Shown: in pieces, positions 17,093-25,944 of the stretch
How the letters are laid out: each line of letters opens with the position of its first letter
How positions within the stretch are numbered: the first letter of the stretch is position 1
Source of the DNA: Nocardia xishanensis NBRC 101358
GTDB lineage: Bacteria > Actinomycetota > Actinomycetes > Mycobacteriales > Mycobacteriaceae
Length of the DNA stretch: 64,000 nucleotides
Assembly: GCF_001613365.1 (NCBI RefSeq)
Contig: NZ_BDCF01000026.1
Location: 1-64,000, forward strand
Direction of reading: 5' to 3'
Notes under the pieces: model-generated
Seen by the model: only the letters and a program-made list of their open reading frames with translations
What the model was told of the DNA's origin: nothing
Database searches by the model: none
Program-made: the position numbers and the translations under genes

Positions 17093-18349
17093 TCAGTCGT
17101 CGGTCTTCCGGAGCTCTGCCTTGGCCAGAGTGCGCAGGTGCACCTCGTCGGGTCCGTCGAAGATTCGCATCGCGCGGTGCCAGCCGTACATCGCCGCGAG
17201 CGGCACGTCATCACTGACTCCGGCACCGCCGTAAACCTGGATCGCACGGTCGATGACGTCGAGGGCCACGCGGGGAACCGCGACCTTCGCGGCCGACACC
17301 AGCGTTGCCGCGGCCTTGTTGCCATGGACATCGATGGTCCGGGACGCAAGCTGGCAGAGTAGCCGCGCCTGATCGATGGCCACTCGGGACTCGGCGATCT
17401 GTTGCTGAACCACACCTTGATCCGCGAGCGGCTTGCCGAACGCCACGCGAGACTTCGCGCGTGTCGTGAGCAGGCTCAGAGCCCGCTCCGCCGCGCCCAG
17501 CGCGCGCATGCAATGGTGAATCCGCCCAGGACCCAACCGCGCTTGAGCGAGCGCGAAGCCCGCACCCTCCTCCCCCAGCATGTTGCTCACCGGGACACGG
17601 ACGTCCTCGTAGACCACCTCGCAGTGACCGTGCTGGTCGTAACGGCCGAAAACCGGCACGTCCCGAACTACGGTCACGCCAGGCGTATCCATCGGCACGA
17701 GAACCATCGATTGCTGACGATGACGCTCCGCATTGGGATCGGTCTTGCCCATGACGACAAGAAGGGCGCACCGCGGATCGGCGGCGCCGCTCGTCCACCA
17801 CTTGCGGCCATTGATGACGTACGAGTCACCGTCGCGGACGATCCGAGTCTCGATGTTCGTGGCGTCCGAACTCGCCACCCCGATCTCGGTCATCGAGAAC
17901 GCCGAGCGGATTCTTCCGTCCAGCAGGGGCTCGAGCCACTGCTTCCGCTGCTCCTGAGTCGCGAACAGGTGCAGCAACTCCATGTTCCCCGTGTCCGGCG
18001 CTTGTCCGTTCGTCGCTTCGGGCGCCAGATGGAGACTCCAGCCGGTGATCTCGGCAAGTCCGGCGTAGTCCAGCTGGCTGATGCCGGACTCGGCGGGGAG
18101 GAACAGGTTCCACAGTCCCCGTTTGCGCGCCTCTCGCTTGAGCTCTTCGACGACCGGGGGAACTGTGCTGTCGTGCGGCCCTGCCTTTGCGCGGTAGTCC
18201 TCGTACACCTGTTCAGCCGGGAAGACGTGCGTGTGCATGAAGTCGACCAGCGCGTCATGCAACTCCAGCGCTCGCGCAGTGGGCCGGAGATCGAGCGATT
18301 CGACGTCAGGGATTCCAGACAAGGTGGCAGTGCTCGCGATGTGGTTCAT
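17093..18349 (-). CDS. acyl-CoA dehydrogenase (ACAD10/11-like group)
   Basis: A 418-residue flavoprotein of the acyl-CoA dehydrogenase fold. Visible are RGLWNLFLPAESG, FSMTEIGVASSDATNIET (FAD/substrate loop), INGRKWWTSGA, the arginine-rich LGPGRIHHCMRALG, YGGAGVSDDVPLA and the C-terminal FDGPDEVHLRTLAK. It is closely similar in layout to the ACAD at 49566-50780. It should introduce a 2,3-double bond in an acyl-CoA, passing electrons to ETF. GAGGACTCG precedes the ATG. It lies downstream of a P450 gene but is separated from it by a strong hairpin. Confidence 0.88.
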   Translation of the reverse strand: MNHIASTATLSGIPDVESLDLRPTARALELHDALVDFMHTHVFPAEQVYEDYRAKAGPHDSTVPPVVEELKREARKRGLWNLFLPAESGISQLDYAGLAEITGWSLHLAPEATNGQAPDTGNMELLHLFATQEQRKQWLEPLLDGRIRSAFSMTEIGVASSDATNIETRIVRDGDSYVINGRKWWTSGAADPRCALLVVMGKTDPNAERHRQQSMVLVPMDTPGVTVVRDVPVFGRYDQHGHCEVVYEDVRVPVSNMLGEEGAGFALAQARLGPGRIHHCMRALGAAERALSLLTTRAKSRVAFGKPLADQGVVQQQIAESRVAIDQARLLCQLASRTIDVHGNKAAATLVSAAKVAVPRVALDVIDRAIQVYGGAGVSDDVPLAAMYGWHRAMRIFDGPDEVHLRTLAKAELRKTDD

Positions 18350-18427
18350 CGAGTCCTCAGATCGTTACGACACAGCAGTATTGAGATATTCCCGAACCGG
18401 TTTCGTGGGCCGGCCGACAACAGACCA

Positions 18428-18469
18428 GCGCGGTTCGGTGGCCTGTTGATCGTGACCACCGAACCGCGC
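18428..18469 (-). terminator. 14-bp perfect hairpin between P450 and acyl-CoA dehydrogenase
   Basis: GCGCGGTTCGGTGG pairs exactly with CCACCGAACCGCGC across a 14-base loop. It follows the P450 stop codon on the minus strand and probably ends or attenuates that transcript before the ACAD gene. Confidence 0.7.
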
Positions 18470-18484
18470 CGCTTCGCCTGACTC

Positions 18485-19732
18485 TCAGGCCCTCCGCACC
18501 GGGAGCTCGGTCAGTAGATTGATGTAGTTGGACCAGCCCCGCTTTGGCTCTCCCGCGAGCTCGAGCTTCACTCCGCGCTTGTGCAACTCTTCCCACAAGA
18601 TTTGCAGCTCCAGCTTGGCCAAGTGGTAGCCGATGCAGCGATGCACCCCCGACCCGAAGGCCAGCGAGTCTGTCTCCGAACGGGAGGGATTGAACCGATC
18701 GGGCTCCGAGAACACCGCCGGATCACGGTTGGCGGCAACGTAATACAGCACCATCACATCGTTCCTACGAATTTGCTCGCCGGCGAACGTCAGATCGCGC
18801 GTGGCAGTGCGAGCCATCTGATATACGGGAGTGATGTATCGGAGCAGTTCGGCCACCATCCGCTCCGTCTGCCCGGACTTGACGGCGCTGTCGATTGCTT
18901 CGGCAGCTTCGGGATCCTGCAAGTACATCCGCATCGACTGCGCGATCATGGTGTGTGTGGTCTCGTAACCCGCAGCCATCATGACCCACATCCACTGCAG
19001 ATACTCGTCCTGGTTGATCTCCCCTCGCTCGACACACCGCGCAAGCTCGGTGAACATGTCGTTCTCGGGTTCGGCCAGCTTCTGCTGCTGCATTTTGCGG
19101 GCATAGTCGGTGAGTTGCTCGATGATCGGCACGGCGCTGTCGAAGCCTGAGGCACCGTCATCGAGGCCATCGACGTCTTGTTCCGCCTCGAAGTGCTCGG
19201 TCACCACCCGGATCATCCACTCGCGGTCTTCGCGAGGACTGCCGAGCACTCTCGCCACGACGTAGGCCGGGATCGTTCGAGCGAATTCATCGATGTAGTC
19301 GAACTCGGACTTGCCCTCGACTCCGTCGATCACCTCCGTGACGACCTCGCGGATCCAGGGCTCGAAGTTACTTACGATCCGTGGCGCAAAACCTTTCGCC
19401 GCCGCACGGCGCAGATAGTTGTGACGTGGGGGGTCCGTGCACATGATCATGTTCGCCGCCGGATTGTCAGGGCCCATGTTCGTCAACGGAAACGCGGGCC
19501 CCTTCGTCGACGTGAAAGCGTCCGGGTCCTTCTCGATCTCGACGATGTCCGAGAATCGGGTGACCGCCCAGATCCCGCCGTTCTCGTTCGCGAGCTTGGT
19601 AGGTATCCAATGCAGGCCGGGCCGCTCTCGAACAGCCGCGAAGGCCGAATGCGGCACCTCATCGGCATAGGTGGCGGCATCACTGAAGTCAGGAATGGGC
19701 AGTACCTCTGCTTTTTCGTCCAACAACGACAC
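18485..19732 (-). CDS. cytochrome P450 (paralog 2 of 3)
   Basis: A 415-residue P450 with AAGYETTHT (I helix), ELLRY (ExxR region) and FGSGVHRCIGYHLA, heme Cys366. The start is GTG 19732, because AGAAGGAG stands just before it; longer readings are unlikely. Motifs CTDPPRHNYLRRAAAKGF and GEPKRGWSNYINLLTELPVRR are shared with the P450s at 13916 and 61474, placing all three in one family; it is most like the 61474 copy at the C terminus (NYINLLTELPVRR). The substrate is unknown; a hydrophobic branched or cyclic compound is likely from the group's habits. Confidence 0.93.
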   Translation of the reverse strand: MSLLDEKAEVLPIPDFSDAATYADEVPHSAFAAVRERPGLHWIPTKLANENGGIWAVTRFSDIVEIEKDPDAFTSTKGPAFPLTNMGPDNPAANMIMCTDPPRHNYLRRAAAKGFAPRIVSNFEPWIREVVTEVIDGVEGKSEFDYIDEFARTIPAYVVARVLGSPREDREWMIRVVTEHFEAEQDVDGLDDGASGFDSAVPIIEQLTDYARKMQQQKLAEPENDMFTELARCVERGEINQDEYLQWMWVMMAAGYETTHTMIAQSMRMYLQDPEAAEAIDSAVKSGQTERMVAELLRYITPVYQMARTATRDLTFAGEQIRRNDVMVLYYVAANRDPAVFSEPDRFNPSRSETDSLAFGSGVHRCIGYHLAKLELQILWEELHKRGVKLELAGEPKRGWSNYINLLTELPVRRA

Positions 19733-19875
19733 AATGGCTCCTTCTGGGAAATTCGCGAAATAGCGCAGATCGTTCCGGCGGACTGGGATCGAAGCAACAG
19801 CGCCGTTTCTGGCGCACGGTCGCGCACTCAAAAGGCGACATACCGATGGTCAACACTTCGACTGGTGTGACCATA

Positions 19876-19939
19876 ACACGTATGACGGTCGACCGTGAAG
19901 CGCACCACACTCAATGTATGCTGTATGACAGTGATACCA
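19876..19939. promoter_or_regulatory. two operator-like sites between divergent P450 and hydratase genes
   Basis: CACGTATGACGGTCGACCGTG (about 19877-19897) and TGTATGACAGTGATACC (19922-19938) both carry the GTATGAC half-site of the catabolic operator. They sit between the P450 start (19732, minus) and the hydratase unit (19982, plus), so may control both directions. Confidence 0.6.
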
Positions 19940-19981
19940 ACTTGGTGACCGCGTCCTCACCAACCTTCAAGGAGAGGCATG

Positions 19982-20044
19982 ATGCGCAGCACAGTCCGAT
20001 CGAACTACCATGGCCGCCGACTGGGCCAAGGTCTCGACTCATGA
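19982..20044 (+). CDS. short leader peptide overlapping the hydratase start
   Basis: A 20-codon frame (MRSTVRSNYHGRRLGQGLDS) begins at ATG 19982, or 19979, directly after the strong ribosome-binding sequence AAGGAGAGG. It ends with TGA at 20042-20044, overlapping the ATG of the hydratase (ATGA). The hydratase start itself has only a weak ribosome site, so translation is probably coupled through this frame. It could be a regulatory leader peptide or the remnant of an upstream gene. Confidence 0.45.
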   Translation: MRSTVRSNYHGRRLGQGLDS

Positions 20045-20847
20045 GCCGCCAGTCCTACCAGGGACTCACGCTGAGCCGTGAGCATGCCGGCGTTCTTCAG
20101 GTGACACTTGATCGGCCTGAGAAGTTCAACGCCCTGACGTTCGACATGTTCGACTCGATCCGCGATCTGTGCGCCGACCTCGAGGGCGACAACGAGACAC
20201 GTGCCGTCGTGCTCACCGGTGCAGGCCGCGGATTCTGCGGCGGGCTGGACCTCGAGGCGGTGGCCCAGTTGCTCGAAATGTCTCCTTACGAGTTCCTCCG
20301 CGGCCAGGAAAAGTGGGCAGGGGCCGCATTGGCGCTGCGCCGACTCACTACCCCGGTCATCGCCGCGGTCAACGGAGCCGCCGCAGGCGCCGGTCTCTCA
20401 CTCGCCCTCGCGTGTGACATCCGAATCGCCTCGACCCGAGCCAAGTTCAATGCGGCATTCATCCGAGTCGGCCTCACAGGTGGCGACATGGGCAGCTCTT
20501 GGCTCCTACCACGCATCGTCGGGGCCGGAATCGCCAATGAGCTATTACTCACTGGACGTTTCGTCGACTCCCAGGAGGCGCTGCGCATCGGTCTCGTCAA
20601 CCGCGTCTGCGAACCCGATCAGCTGCTCGAGGCCGCATACGAGATCGCGGACGCGATCGCTGCGAACAGCCCGTTCGGCGTCCGATTGACCAAACAGGTC
20701 ATCCAAGCGAACCTCGGAGCTGGCAGCCTGGAACAGGGTATCGAGCTCGAAAACCGCAACCAGGCGCTCACTGCCGCGACCAACGACATGCGAGAGGCTC
20801 TCGAAGCCTTCACCAATCGCCGAACACCGAACTTCACCGGCACCTGA
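20041..20847 (+). CDS. enoyl-CoA hydratase
   Basis: A 268-residue crotonase-fold protein. The oxyanion-hole motifs are GAGRGFCGGLDLEAV and VNGAAAGAGLSLALACDIRI, and the catalytic region is FIRVGLTGGDMGSSWLLPRIVG. It ends with the family's C-terminal helix (AFTNRRTPNF). It hydrates a 2-enoyl-CoA, or acts as an isomerase. Three crotonase-family genes occur in the first block (13035, this one, 25139). ATG 20041 overlaps the stop of a short leader frame. It is divergent from the P450 gene with operator-like sites in between. Confidence 0.86.
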   Translation: MSRQSYQGLTLSREHAGVLQVTLDRPEKFNALTFDMFDSIRDLCADLEGDNETRAVVLTGAGRGFCGGLDLEAVAQLLEMSPYEFLRGQEKWAGAALALRRLTTPVIAAVNGAAAGAGLSLALACDIRIASTRAKFNAAFIRVGLTGGDMGSSWLLPRIVGAGIANELLLTGRFVDSQEALRIGLVNRVCEPDQLLEAAYEIADAIAANSPFGVRLTKQVIQANLGAGSLEQGIELENRNQALTAATNDMREALEAFTNRRTPNFTGT

Positions 20848-20903
20848 GCACGGTTCGGGCGGACCATAGAGTCCGGAACGTGCGGCCATGGCGATCGTGC
20901 GGC

Positions 20904-21410
20904 TCACCGGCAGCCTGTCGTTGACACAGCCGAACCGCCCTGGAATGTCCGGGGCGGTTGTCCGTATTCGGCCGCGCATCTATCCGGTGAATGTAGAACG
21001 CCGCACTCCCTGCTTCCGCAGGCGAACCGCTTCTCCCCGCTGATCAACCACAAGCCCCGCGCTTCGACTGCCGCCTGCAACGGCCGGACCATCCGGACGA
21101 ACTCCGGATCGTGGATGCCCCACCGACTGCCGACCGACCACTGCCAATTCGACGGAGCTGGTTGTGCCACAAAGTGTCGGGTTGCCTGGGTGATGGCGGA
21201 GACACCCCAAGCCAGGGTTCCGGCGACTTGCCACCAGCCGACACGCTCAGGGTCGGGCTGTTCGCCACCAGCCGAAGCGTGCGCGTCGAACAGGTCGGCG
21301 AATGAGCCGACGCCGACCACTGGATACCGCTGGCAAGGATCGACCCGGTGGGACGGGCTTGCCGTGACGTGATCTCCCAGCTGGCATCTACGACCCCGGC
21401 TGTGAGGCAA
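20904..21410 (-). pseudogene. phosphotransferase (APH/ACAD10-like) C-terminal remnant
   Basis: The minus-strand frame reads VVGVGSFADLFDAHASAGGE, then PDPERVGWWQVAGTLAWGVS and ITQATRHF. The intact phosphotransferase at 53335-54684 has EVGGFGSFEDLLASYGRATG, PDPEAVRWWEAYACARWAVL and AERHL at the same place. The ATP-site and catalytic HGDFRxGN part is missing and the rest degenerates. It lies just downstream of an ACAD gene (21438-22631), the usual partner of such kinases. Confidence 0.62.
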
Positions 21411-21437
21411 GTCGGGTGACCACGTGCGCGTTGACTC

Positions 21438-22631
21438 TCAGGCCGAGGTGGGCGTCGAATGGAGGGTCCCGCGAGTGTCTTCGGTCATCGAGCGGGCGAT
21501 GATCGACTTCATGATCTCGTTGGTACCGCCATAGATGCGTTGCACTCGAGCATCCTCATACATCCGACCGATCAGGTATTCGCGCATGTACCCGTATCCG
21601 CCGTGGAGCTGAACACACCGATCGACTACCTCACAATGGCGATCGGTGAGCCAGTACTTGGCCATCGCCGCGGTCGTAGCGTCGAGTTCACCACGTAGAC
21701 GCTGTTCAACGCAGTGGTCGAAGAAGACCCGGCCCGTGTGCGCCATGGTGTGGCATTCGGCCAGCTCGAATGCCGTGTTCTGGAACTCGAACACACTCTG
21801 CCCGAATGCTCGACGCTCGGTGGTGTACCGCACTGTTTCCTCGACCGCGCGGCGCATCGCTCCCACCGATTGCGCAGCGATGATCAACCGCTCCTGCCCG
21901 AGCTGAGCCATCATCTGCCCGAACCCGCGGCCCTCCTGACCGCCGAGCAGGTTGTCGACAGGCACACGCACATCGGTGAATGACAGCTCCGACGTGTCCG
22001 CACCGTGTTGTCCCACCTTGTCCAACACGCGACCGACCGCGAAACCAGGACAATCCCGCACATCGACGAGAATCAACGACACACCCTTGGCTCCCGCTCT
22101 GGGGTCTGTCTTGACCGCCAGCACGATCAAGTCCGCGCAGGAACCGTTCGTGATGAACGTCTTGGAACCATTGATCACATAGTGGTCACCGTCGCGCACC
22201 GCGCGTGTGGTGATGTTCTTGAGATCCGAACCCGTCCCCGGCTCGGTCATCCCCAGAGCGCCGACGACCTCACCGGCAGCCATCGCCGGCAACCAGGTAC
22301 TCTTCTGATCCGTTGACCCGTACTCGTTGATGTAATGCGGAACAATCCCGCTGTGAATGCTCAGCCCCAGCGCGAAGTCACCTGAATAGCCTTGTGCTTC
22401 GAACACCGCCAGGTCATGCGCAATCGTGCCACCACCGCCGCCGAACTCCTCCGGAATCGAACACAGCAGAAGTCCGAGTTCTCCGGCCCTGCGCCACACC
22501 TCTCGCCCCACGTGCCGCTGCGCATCCCAACGCTCCGCATGCGCCACGACCTCGCGCCGAAAGAAGTCGGAAGCGAGTTCGGACACGGCCGCGATCTCGT
22601 CATCGTGCCAGGAAGGAGTGTGGGTGATCAT
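21438..22631 (-). CDS. acyl-CoA dehydrogenase (medium/long-chain type)
   Basis: A 397-residue acyl-CoA dehydrogenase with all classical signatures: ALGMTEPGTGSDLKNITT, INGSKTFITNGSCAD, ERRAFGQSVFEFQNTAFELA, QLHGGYGYMREYLIGRMYEDARVQRIYGGTNEIMK. The catalytic Glu is expected at the Glu of YGGTNE. It differs from the GPDEVH-type ACADs at 17093 and 49566. It is the last gene of the minus-strand run that starts with the DUF35 and thiolase genes, so it is the natural dehydrogenase of that beta-oxidation set (BbsG-like position). Confidence 0.9.
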   Translation of the reverse strand: MITHTPSWHDDEIAAVSELASDFFRREVVAHAERWDAQRHVGREVWRRAGELGLLLCSIPEEFGGGGGTIAHDLAVFEAQGYSGDFALGLSIHSGIVPHYINEYGSTDQKSTWLPAMAAGEVVGALGMTEPGTGSDLKNITTRAVRDGDHYVINGSKTFITNGSCADLIVLAVKTDPRAGAKGVSLILVDVRDCPGFAVGRVLDKVGQHGADTSELSFTDVRVPVDNLLGGQEGRGFGQMMAQLGQERLIIAAQSVGAMRRAVEETVRYTTERRAFGQSVFEFQNTAFELAECHTMAHTGRVFFDHCVEQRLRGELDATTAAMAKYWLTDRHCEVVDRCVQLHGGYGYMREYLIGRMYEDARVQRIYGGTNEIMKSIIARSMTEDTRGTLHSTPTSA

Positions 22632-22829
22632 CGATATTCTCTCTACGGTCGATCAGGCTGGGCGCCACGTGTACGGACATCGGACGCTGAGTACTCGGCG
22701 ATATTGGCGCCGAGCGCGATAGCATTGTGCTGCAACTACTTTCGCAATTTCCTGGCACTGTCGGCTGCGCGAAGCAGCTGGCAGTCGCCTCGACCGCTCT
22801 CCACAGAGCCGGCCTCGTTCCCCGCGGCA

Positions 22830-23672
22830 CTACAGGTCTGTGGGCCTTCCCACGACGGGTAGCTGCTCGATGTCGGCGATGAGATCTCGCGCCTGCTCCA
22901 GCGCGAAGTCCCGGGAGTAGGGATTGGTGGCGATGACCCGTCTGCCTGCCAGCAGGCCGTCGAAAGCCATCAAGGCCACCTCGGCGGTCTCCTGCGCGTA
23001 GGGGGCGATTGTCGTCTGTGCTTTCGGATCGGCAGCGATCATCGCCCGGACCCCGTCGGTCAGGGTCCATCCAGGAGCGAGCAACGAAACGCCGACACCG
23101 GAGGAGCTCAGATCTCGTGAAGCAGTCCTCGCCAGACCCAGCACCGCATACTTCGTGGCCGTGTAGATGCTGATCGGCTCGACGTGCGGCGGCACTCCGA
23201 GCGAGTGCTCGGACCCGGTCAGCATCAGATACGCCGGCCGGCCGGCCGCCGCCGACTTCCGCAATTGATCCGCAAAGACGTGGATCATGTTGAACGTCCC
23301 CTCGACGTTCACCCGAATCACTCGTGCGGCGTCCTCCGGCTCGACACTGTCGAGTGGCCCGAAGGCCGCTGCGCCGGCGTTGCTGCAGACGACGTCGACG
23401 TTGCCGAAGCGCTGGATCGTCTCATCGAGCACTCGGCGCACATCGGCAACCTCGGAAACGTCGGCCTGCGTCGACTCGACCTCGGCGCCCGACTCCCGCA
23501 GGGCCTCAACGGCTTCAGCCGCATCGTTGACGTCGACGATCATCAGCCGTGCCCCGCGTGCCGCGGCTTCCTGCGCCAGTGCGAACCCGATACCCGATGC
23601 CCCGCCGGTGACCACCGTTACAGCGTCGCGTAGATCTACGTTGGCCACGCTTCTCCCCATTTCATAAGTCAT
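22830..23672 (-). CDS. short-chain dehydrogenase/reductase (EHSLGVP subgroup, second copy)
   Basis: A 280-residue SDR with VTVVTGGASGIGFALA, CSNAGAAAFG, LTGSEHSLGVPPHVEP and IYTATK (Ser-Tyr-Lys set). It is close to the SDRs at 4292 and 51263, though it lacks their C-terminal tail. I use ATG 23672 (MTYEMGRSVANVDL), but GTG 23645 or so is possible. It lies between the Fe-type alcohol dehydrogenase and the ACAD. It likely oxidises a secondary alcohol or 3-hydroxyacyl intermediate. Confidence 0.84.
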   Translation of the reverse strand: MTYEMGRSVANVDLRDAVTVVTGGASGIGFALAQEAAARGARLMIVDVNDAAEAVEALRESGAEVESTQADVSEVADVRRVLDETIQRFGNVDVVCSNAGAAAFGPLDSVEPEDAARVIRVNVEGTFNMIHVFADQLRKSAAAGRPAYLMLTGSEHSLGVPPHVEPISIYTATKYAVLGLARTASRDLSSSGVGVSLLAPGWTLTDGVRAMIAADPKAQTTIAPYAQETAEVALMAFDGLLAGRRVIATNPYSRDFALEQARDLIADIEQLPVVGRPTDL

Positions 23673-23706
23673 TTCCAAATACTCTCGTCGACCGTCTTGG
23701 ACCGGA

Positions 23707-24924
23707 CTAGCCCGACACAGTCGCCAAAGCCCGCCTGATGTCGTCTGCTGTGGTGATCGGAACGACGTTGTGCAGGGTGACGTAGGGATGCGCAAGGGTA
23801 TGCGGTATCACTTCCTCGACCTGTGCCGCATCGAGCCCGATCTCCGCGAGAGTGGTCGGCATCTCGCACTCGCGCAGCAGATCGAACAAGATCTCGTCAA
23901 TGGGGTCGTCAGGGCGGCCCATCGCCGCTGCCACCTGCCCGAGCCGCGGATCGCTGTGACCGCGCCACCACCGCGCCTGGGCAAGCATCATGACGCACGC
24001 GGTCTCACTGTGTCCGATGTGCGCCCACGGAGCGATCACATGAACCATGAAGTGGCTGAACCCGTGCGGCACCGACATCTGGCACACTCCGCCCAGCCAG
24101 GAAGCCTTCTGTAGCGTCGGCATCGCGGTGTCGAGGTCATCTCGCGCTAGAGCACGAATGCCCTTGTGGAACTGCTGGACCGCCTGCAATGCCAGCACGG
24201 TGACGATGTCGTTGGGTGCGGTCGTCAACACATTGTTGATCGAGTGGTCCAATCCGCGGATCGCCGTTTTGAGGGCCAGCCCCTTCGGGGTGTGGCGCAC
24301 TATCGCAGGGTCGAACACGATTGCACGACCGACTCCACGTGGTATCCGCAGGGTGATCTTCTTGTCGGTCTCGTCATCGACGGGCGTTCCTGCGGGCGTC
24401 CACTCCGACAGGGAGAACGTGGTCGGGATCGTGATCTGACGCAGCTGCGGATTATCGTCGAGCACCGGCGACTGATCAACCCGTAGCGCACGGAAACAAT
24501 CGCGGGTCCGGACTCCTTGCGTGACTCCGAGCTGCACGAACTTTCCAAAATCCATGACCGAACCGCCGCCGATACAGATCAGCACGTCCGCGCCGGCGTC
24601 GCGAACCTCGTCGATCGCCGCCAGCACATTGGTGATCGGCGCGTGCTCGCCGACCCGGTCACTGACGTTCACCACACTGCCGCCGAGGCCCTCGACGATA
24701 TCGTTAACCACGTCGGTGGTGCGATTGAGCGTGCGCGAGGTGAACACGAAGGGCCGCTGATATCCGAACTTCTCCACCAGCCGCGGCACATCCCGAGCGG
24801 CTGTCGCGCGGAAGAGAACTTCGTCGCAACCGTTGGGAAAGAAGAAGCGTTGCGCCGCGTCTTCGCCTTCGTATGGAAAATAGAAGCGCTCAGAGCGCGC
24901 TCTGTCATTAACGGGCACAGTCAT
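23707..24924 (-). CDS. iron-containing alcohol dehydrogenase family protein
   Basis: A 405-residue member of the Fe-ADH/maleylacetate reductase superfamily. Nucleotide binding is in DVLICIGGGSVMDFGKFV, and the metal-binding histidines are in VPHGFSHFMVHV and WAHIGHSETACVMM. RGLDHSINNVL fits the family's middle region. AGAGGTGA precedes the ATG. The reaction is oxidation of an alcohol or reduction of a keto/aldehyde group with NAD(P). The N-terminal extension FYFPYEGEDAAQRFFFPNG is unusual. Its position inside a beta-oxidation operon suggests a pathway-specific alcohol or aldehyde rather than housekeeping. Confidence 0.85.
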   Translation of the reverse strand: MTVPVNDRARSERFYFPYEGEDAAQRFFFPNGCDEVLFRATAARDVPRLVEKFGYQRPFVFTSRTLNRTTDVVNDIVEGLGGSVVNVSDRVGEHAPITNVLAAIDEVRDAGADVLICIGGGSVMDFGKFVQLGVTQGVRTRDCFRALRVDQSPVLDDNPQLRQITIPTTFSLSEWTPAGTPVDDETDKKITLRIPRGVGRAIVFDPAIVRHTPKGLALKTAIRGLDHSINNVLTTAPNDIVTVLALQAVQQFHKGIRALARDDLDTAMPTLQKASWLGGVCQMSVPHGFSHFMVHVIAPWAHIGHSETACVMMLAQARWWRGHSDPRLGQVAAAMGRPDDPIDEILFDLLRECEMPTTLAEIGLDAAQVEEVIPHTLAHPYVTLHNVVPITTADDIRRALATVSG

Positions 24925-25138
24925 TGTTCACCTCTTGCCTGGCCCCGTCTTCGACGAGACCTCGTCATCCCGAGCAACAGCAGCGCCGCCGATCCGTCCG
25001 GCGCGGCCCAGACTCTGCCGGTCTGGCCGATGACTACCTGTTGACTTCATTTGTCTCTCGCCGCTCAACTCGGCGCATGGCGCCAAAGCATCAGCCACCT
25101 CATCGCCGGTCGGCGCATTTCACCCGCCGGTCGTGCGG

Positions 25139-25936
25139 CTACCTTGCCTTGTAGACGGGGGGTCGCTTCTCGGCGAATGCACGTCGCCCTTCGATTCGAT
25201 CCTCGCTGTCCCGGAGCGAGCCCCATAGCAACTGCTCGTAGGAACATCCGTCGTCCAAGTCCAGCATGTCGGCAGCGTCGAGCGCCTTCTTCACGGCGCG
25301 CACGGCCAACGGCGCATTCGAGCAAATCTGTTCGGCGAGCACGATCGCCCGCTCCCGCACCGTGCCGACCGGCACCAGCTCTGACACGAGGCCCAACTGC
25401 AATGCTGTCTCGGCGTCGATCGGCTCCCCCGTGAGTGCCATACGACGAGCCACGCTCCGCGGGATCGCCCGACCGATCCGCTGGGTACCGCCCGCACCCG
25501 GCACCGAACCGATCTTCACCTCCGGCAGCGCGAATCGCGCGGATGAACTCGCAATGTGAAGATCGGCGGACAACATGAGTTCCAAGCCGGCGCCGTAGGC
25601 CAATCCGTTCACTGCACAAATCACAGGTTTGAGATACCCGGTGGGAACGGTGAACGGCTCGGCCCCACCGCCCAGAAAGGTACCGGCGAAACTACGTTCC
25701 GAGGGAGGCGTCTTGAGGTCGGCACCAGCACTGAACGCACGGGTGCCGACCGCGGTGAGTACGATTACCCACACATCATCATCTGCGGCGAGGCGCGCCC
25801 ACGCGCTGCGTAACGCGTCACCGAGCGCAGGGTCGACCGCATTCAGCGACTTCGGTCGATTGATGGTCAAGACCGCCGTCTGGCCGACACGCTCCTCCAG
25901 CAGCACGTCACCAGTATTCTCGTTTGCTTCTGACAC
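25139..25936 (-). CDS. enoyl-CoA hydratase (BbsH-like position)
   Basis: A 265-residue crotonase-family enzyme. It shows TINRPKSLNAVDPAL, GTRAFSAGADLKTPP, AVNGLAYGAGLELMLSADLHI and ALPEVKIGSVPGAGGTQRIGRAI, with one catalytic Glu (PEVKIG) in place and the second position taken by Gly (PGAGGTQR), as in several family members. GTG 25936 is preceded by GGTAGGAG. Its start is only 8 bases from the stop of the active SDR gene. It should hydrate the enoyl-CoA made by the ACAD at the end of the run, feeding the SDR pair upstream. Confidence 0.87.
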   Translation of the reverse strand: MSEANENTGDVLLEERVGQTAVLTINRPKSLNAVDPALGDALRSAWARLAADDDVWVIVLTAVGTRAFSAGADLKTPPSERSFAGTFLGGGAEPFTVPTGYLKPVICAVNGLAYGAGLELMLSADLHIASSSARFALPEVKIGSVPGAGGTQRIGRAIPRSVARRMALTGEPIDAETALQLGLVSELVPVGTVRERAIVLAEQICSNAPLAVRAVKKALDAADMLDLDDGCSYEQLLWGSLRDSEDRIEGRRAFAEKRPPVYKAR

Positions 25937-25944
25937 GTCTGCTC

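Noticed and set aside
18364..18385. TTACGACACAGCAGTATTG upstream of the ACAD at 17093
   Set aside because: It resembles the catabolic operator only loosely and the spacing between half-sites is wrong.
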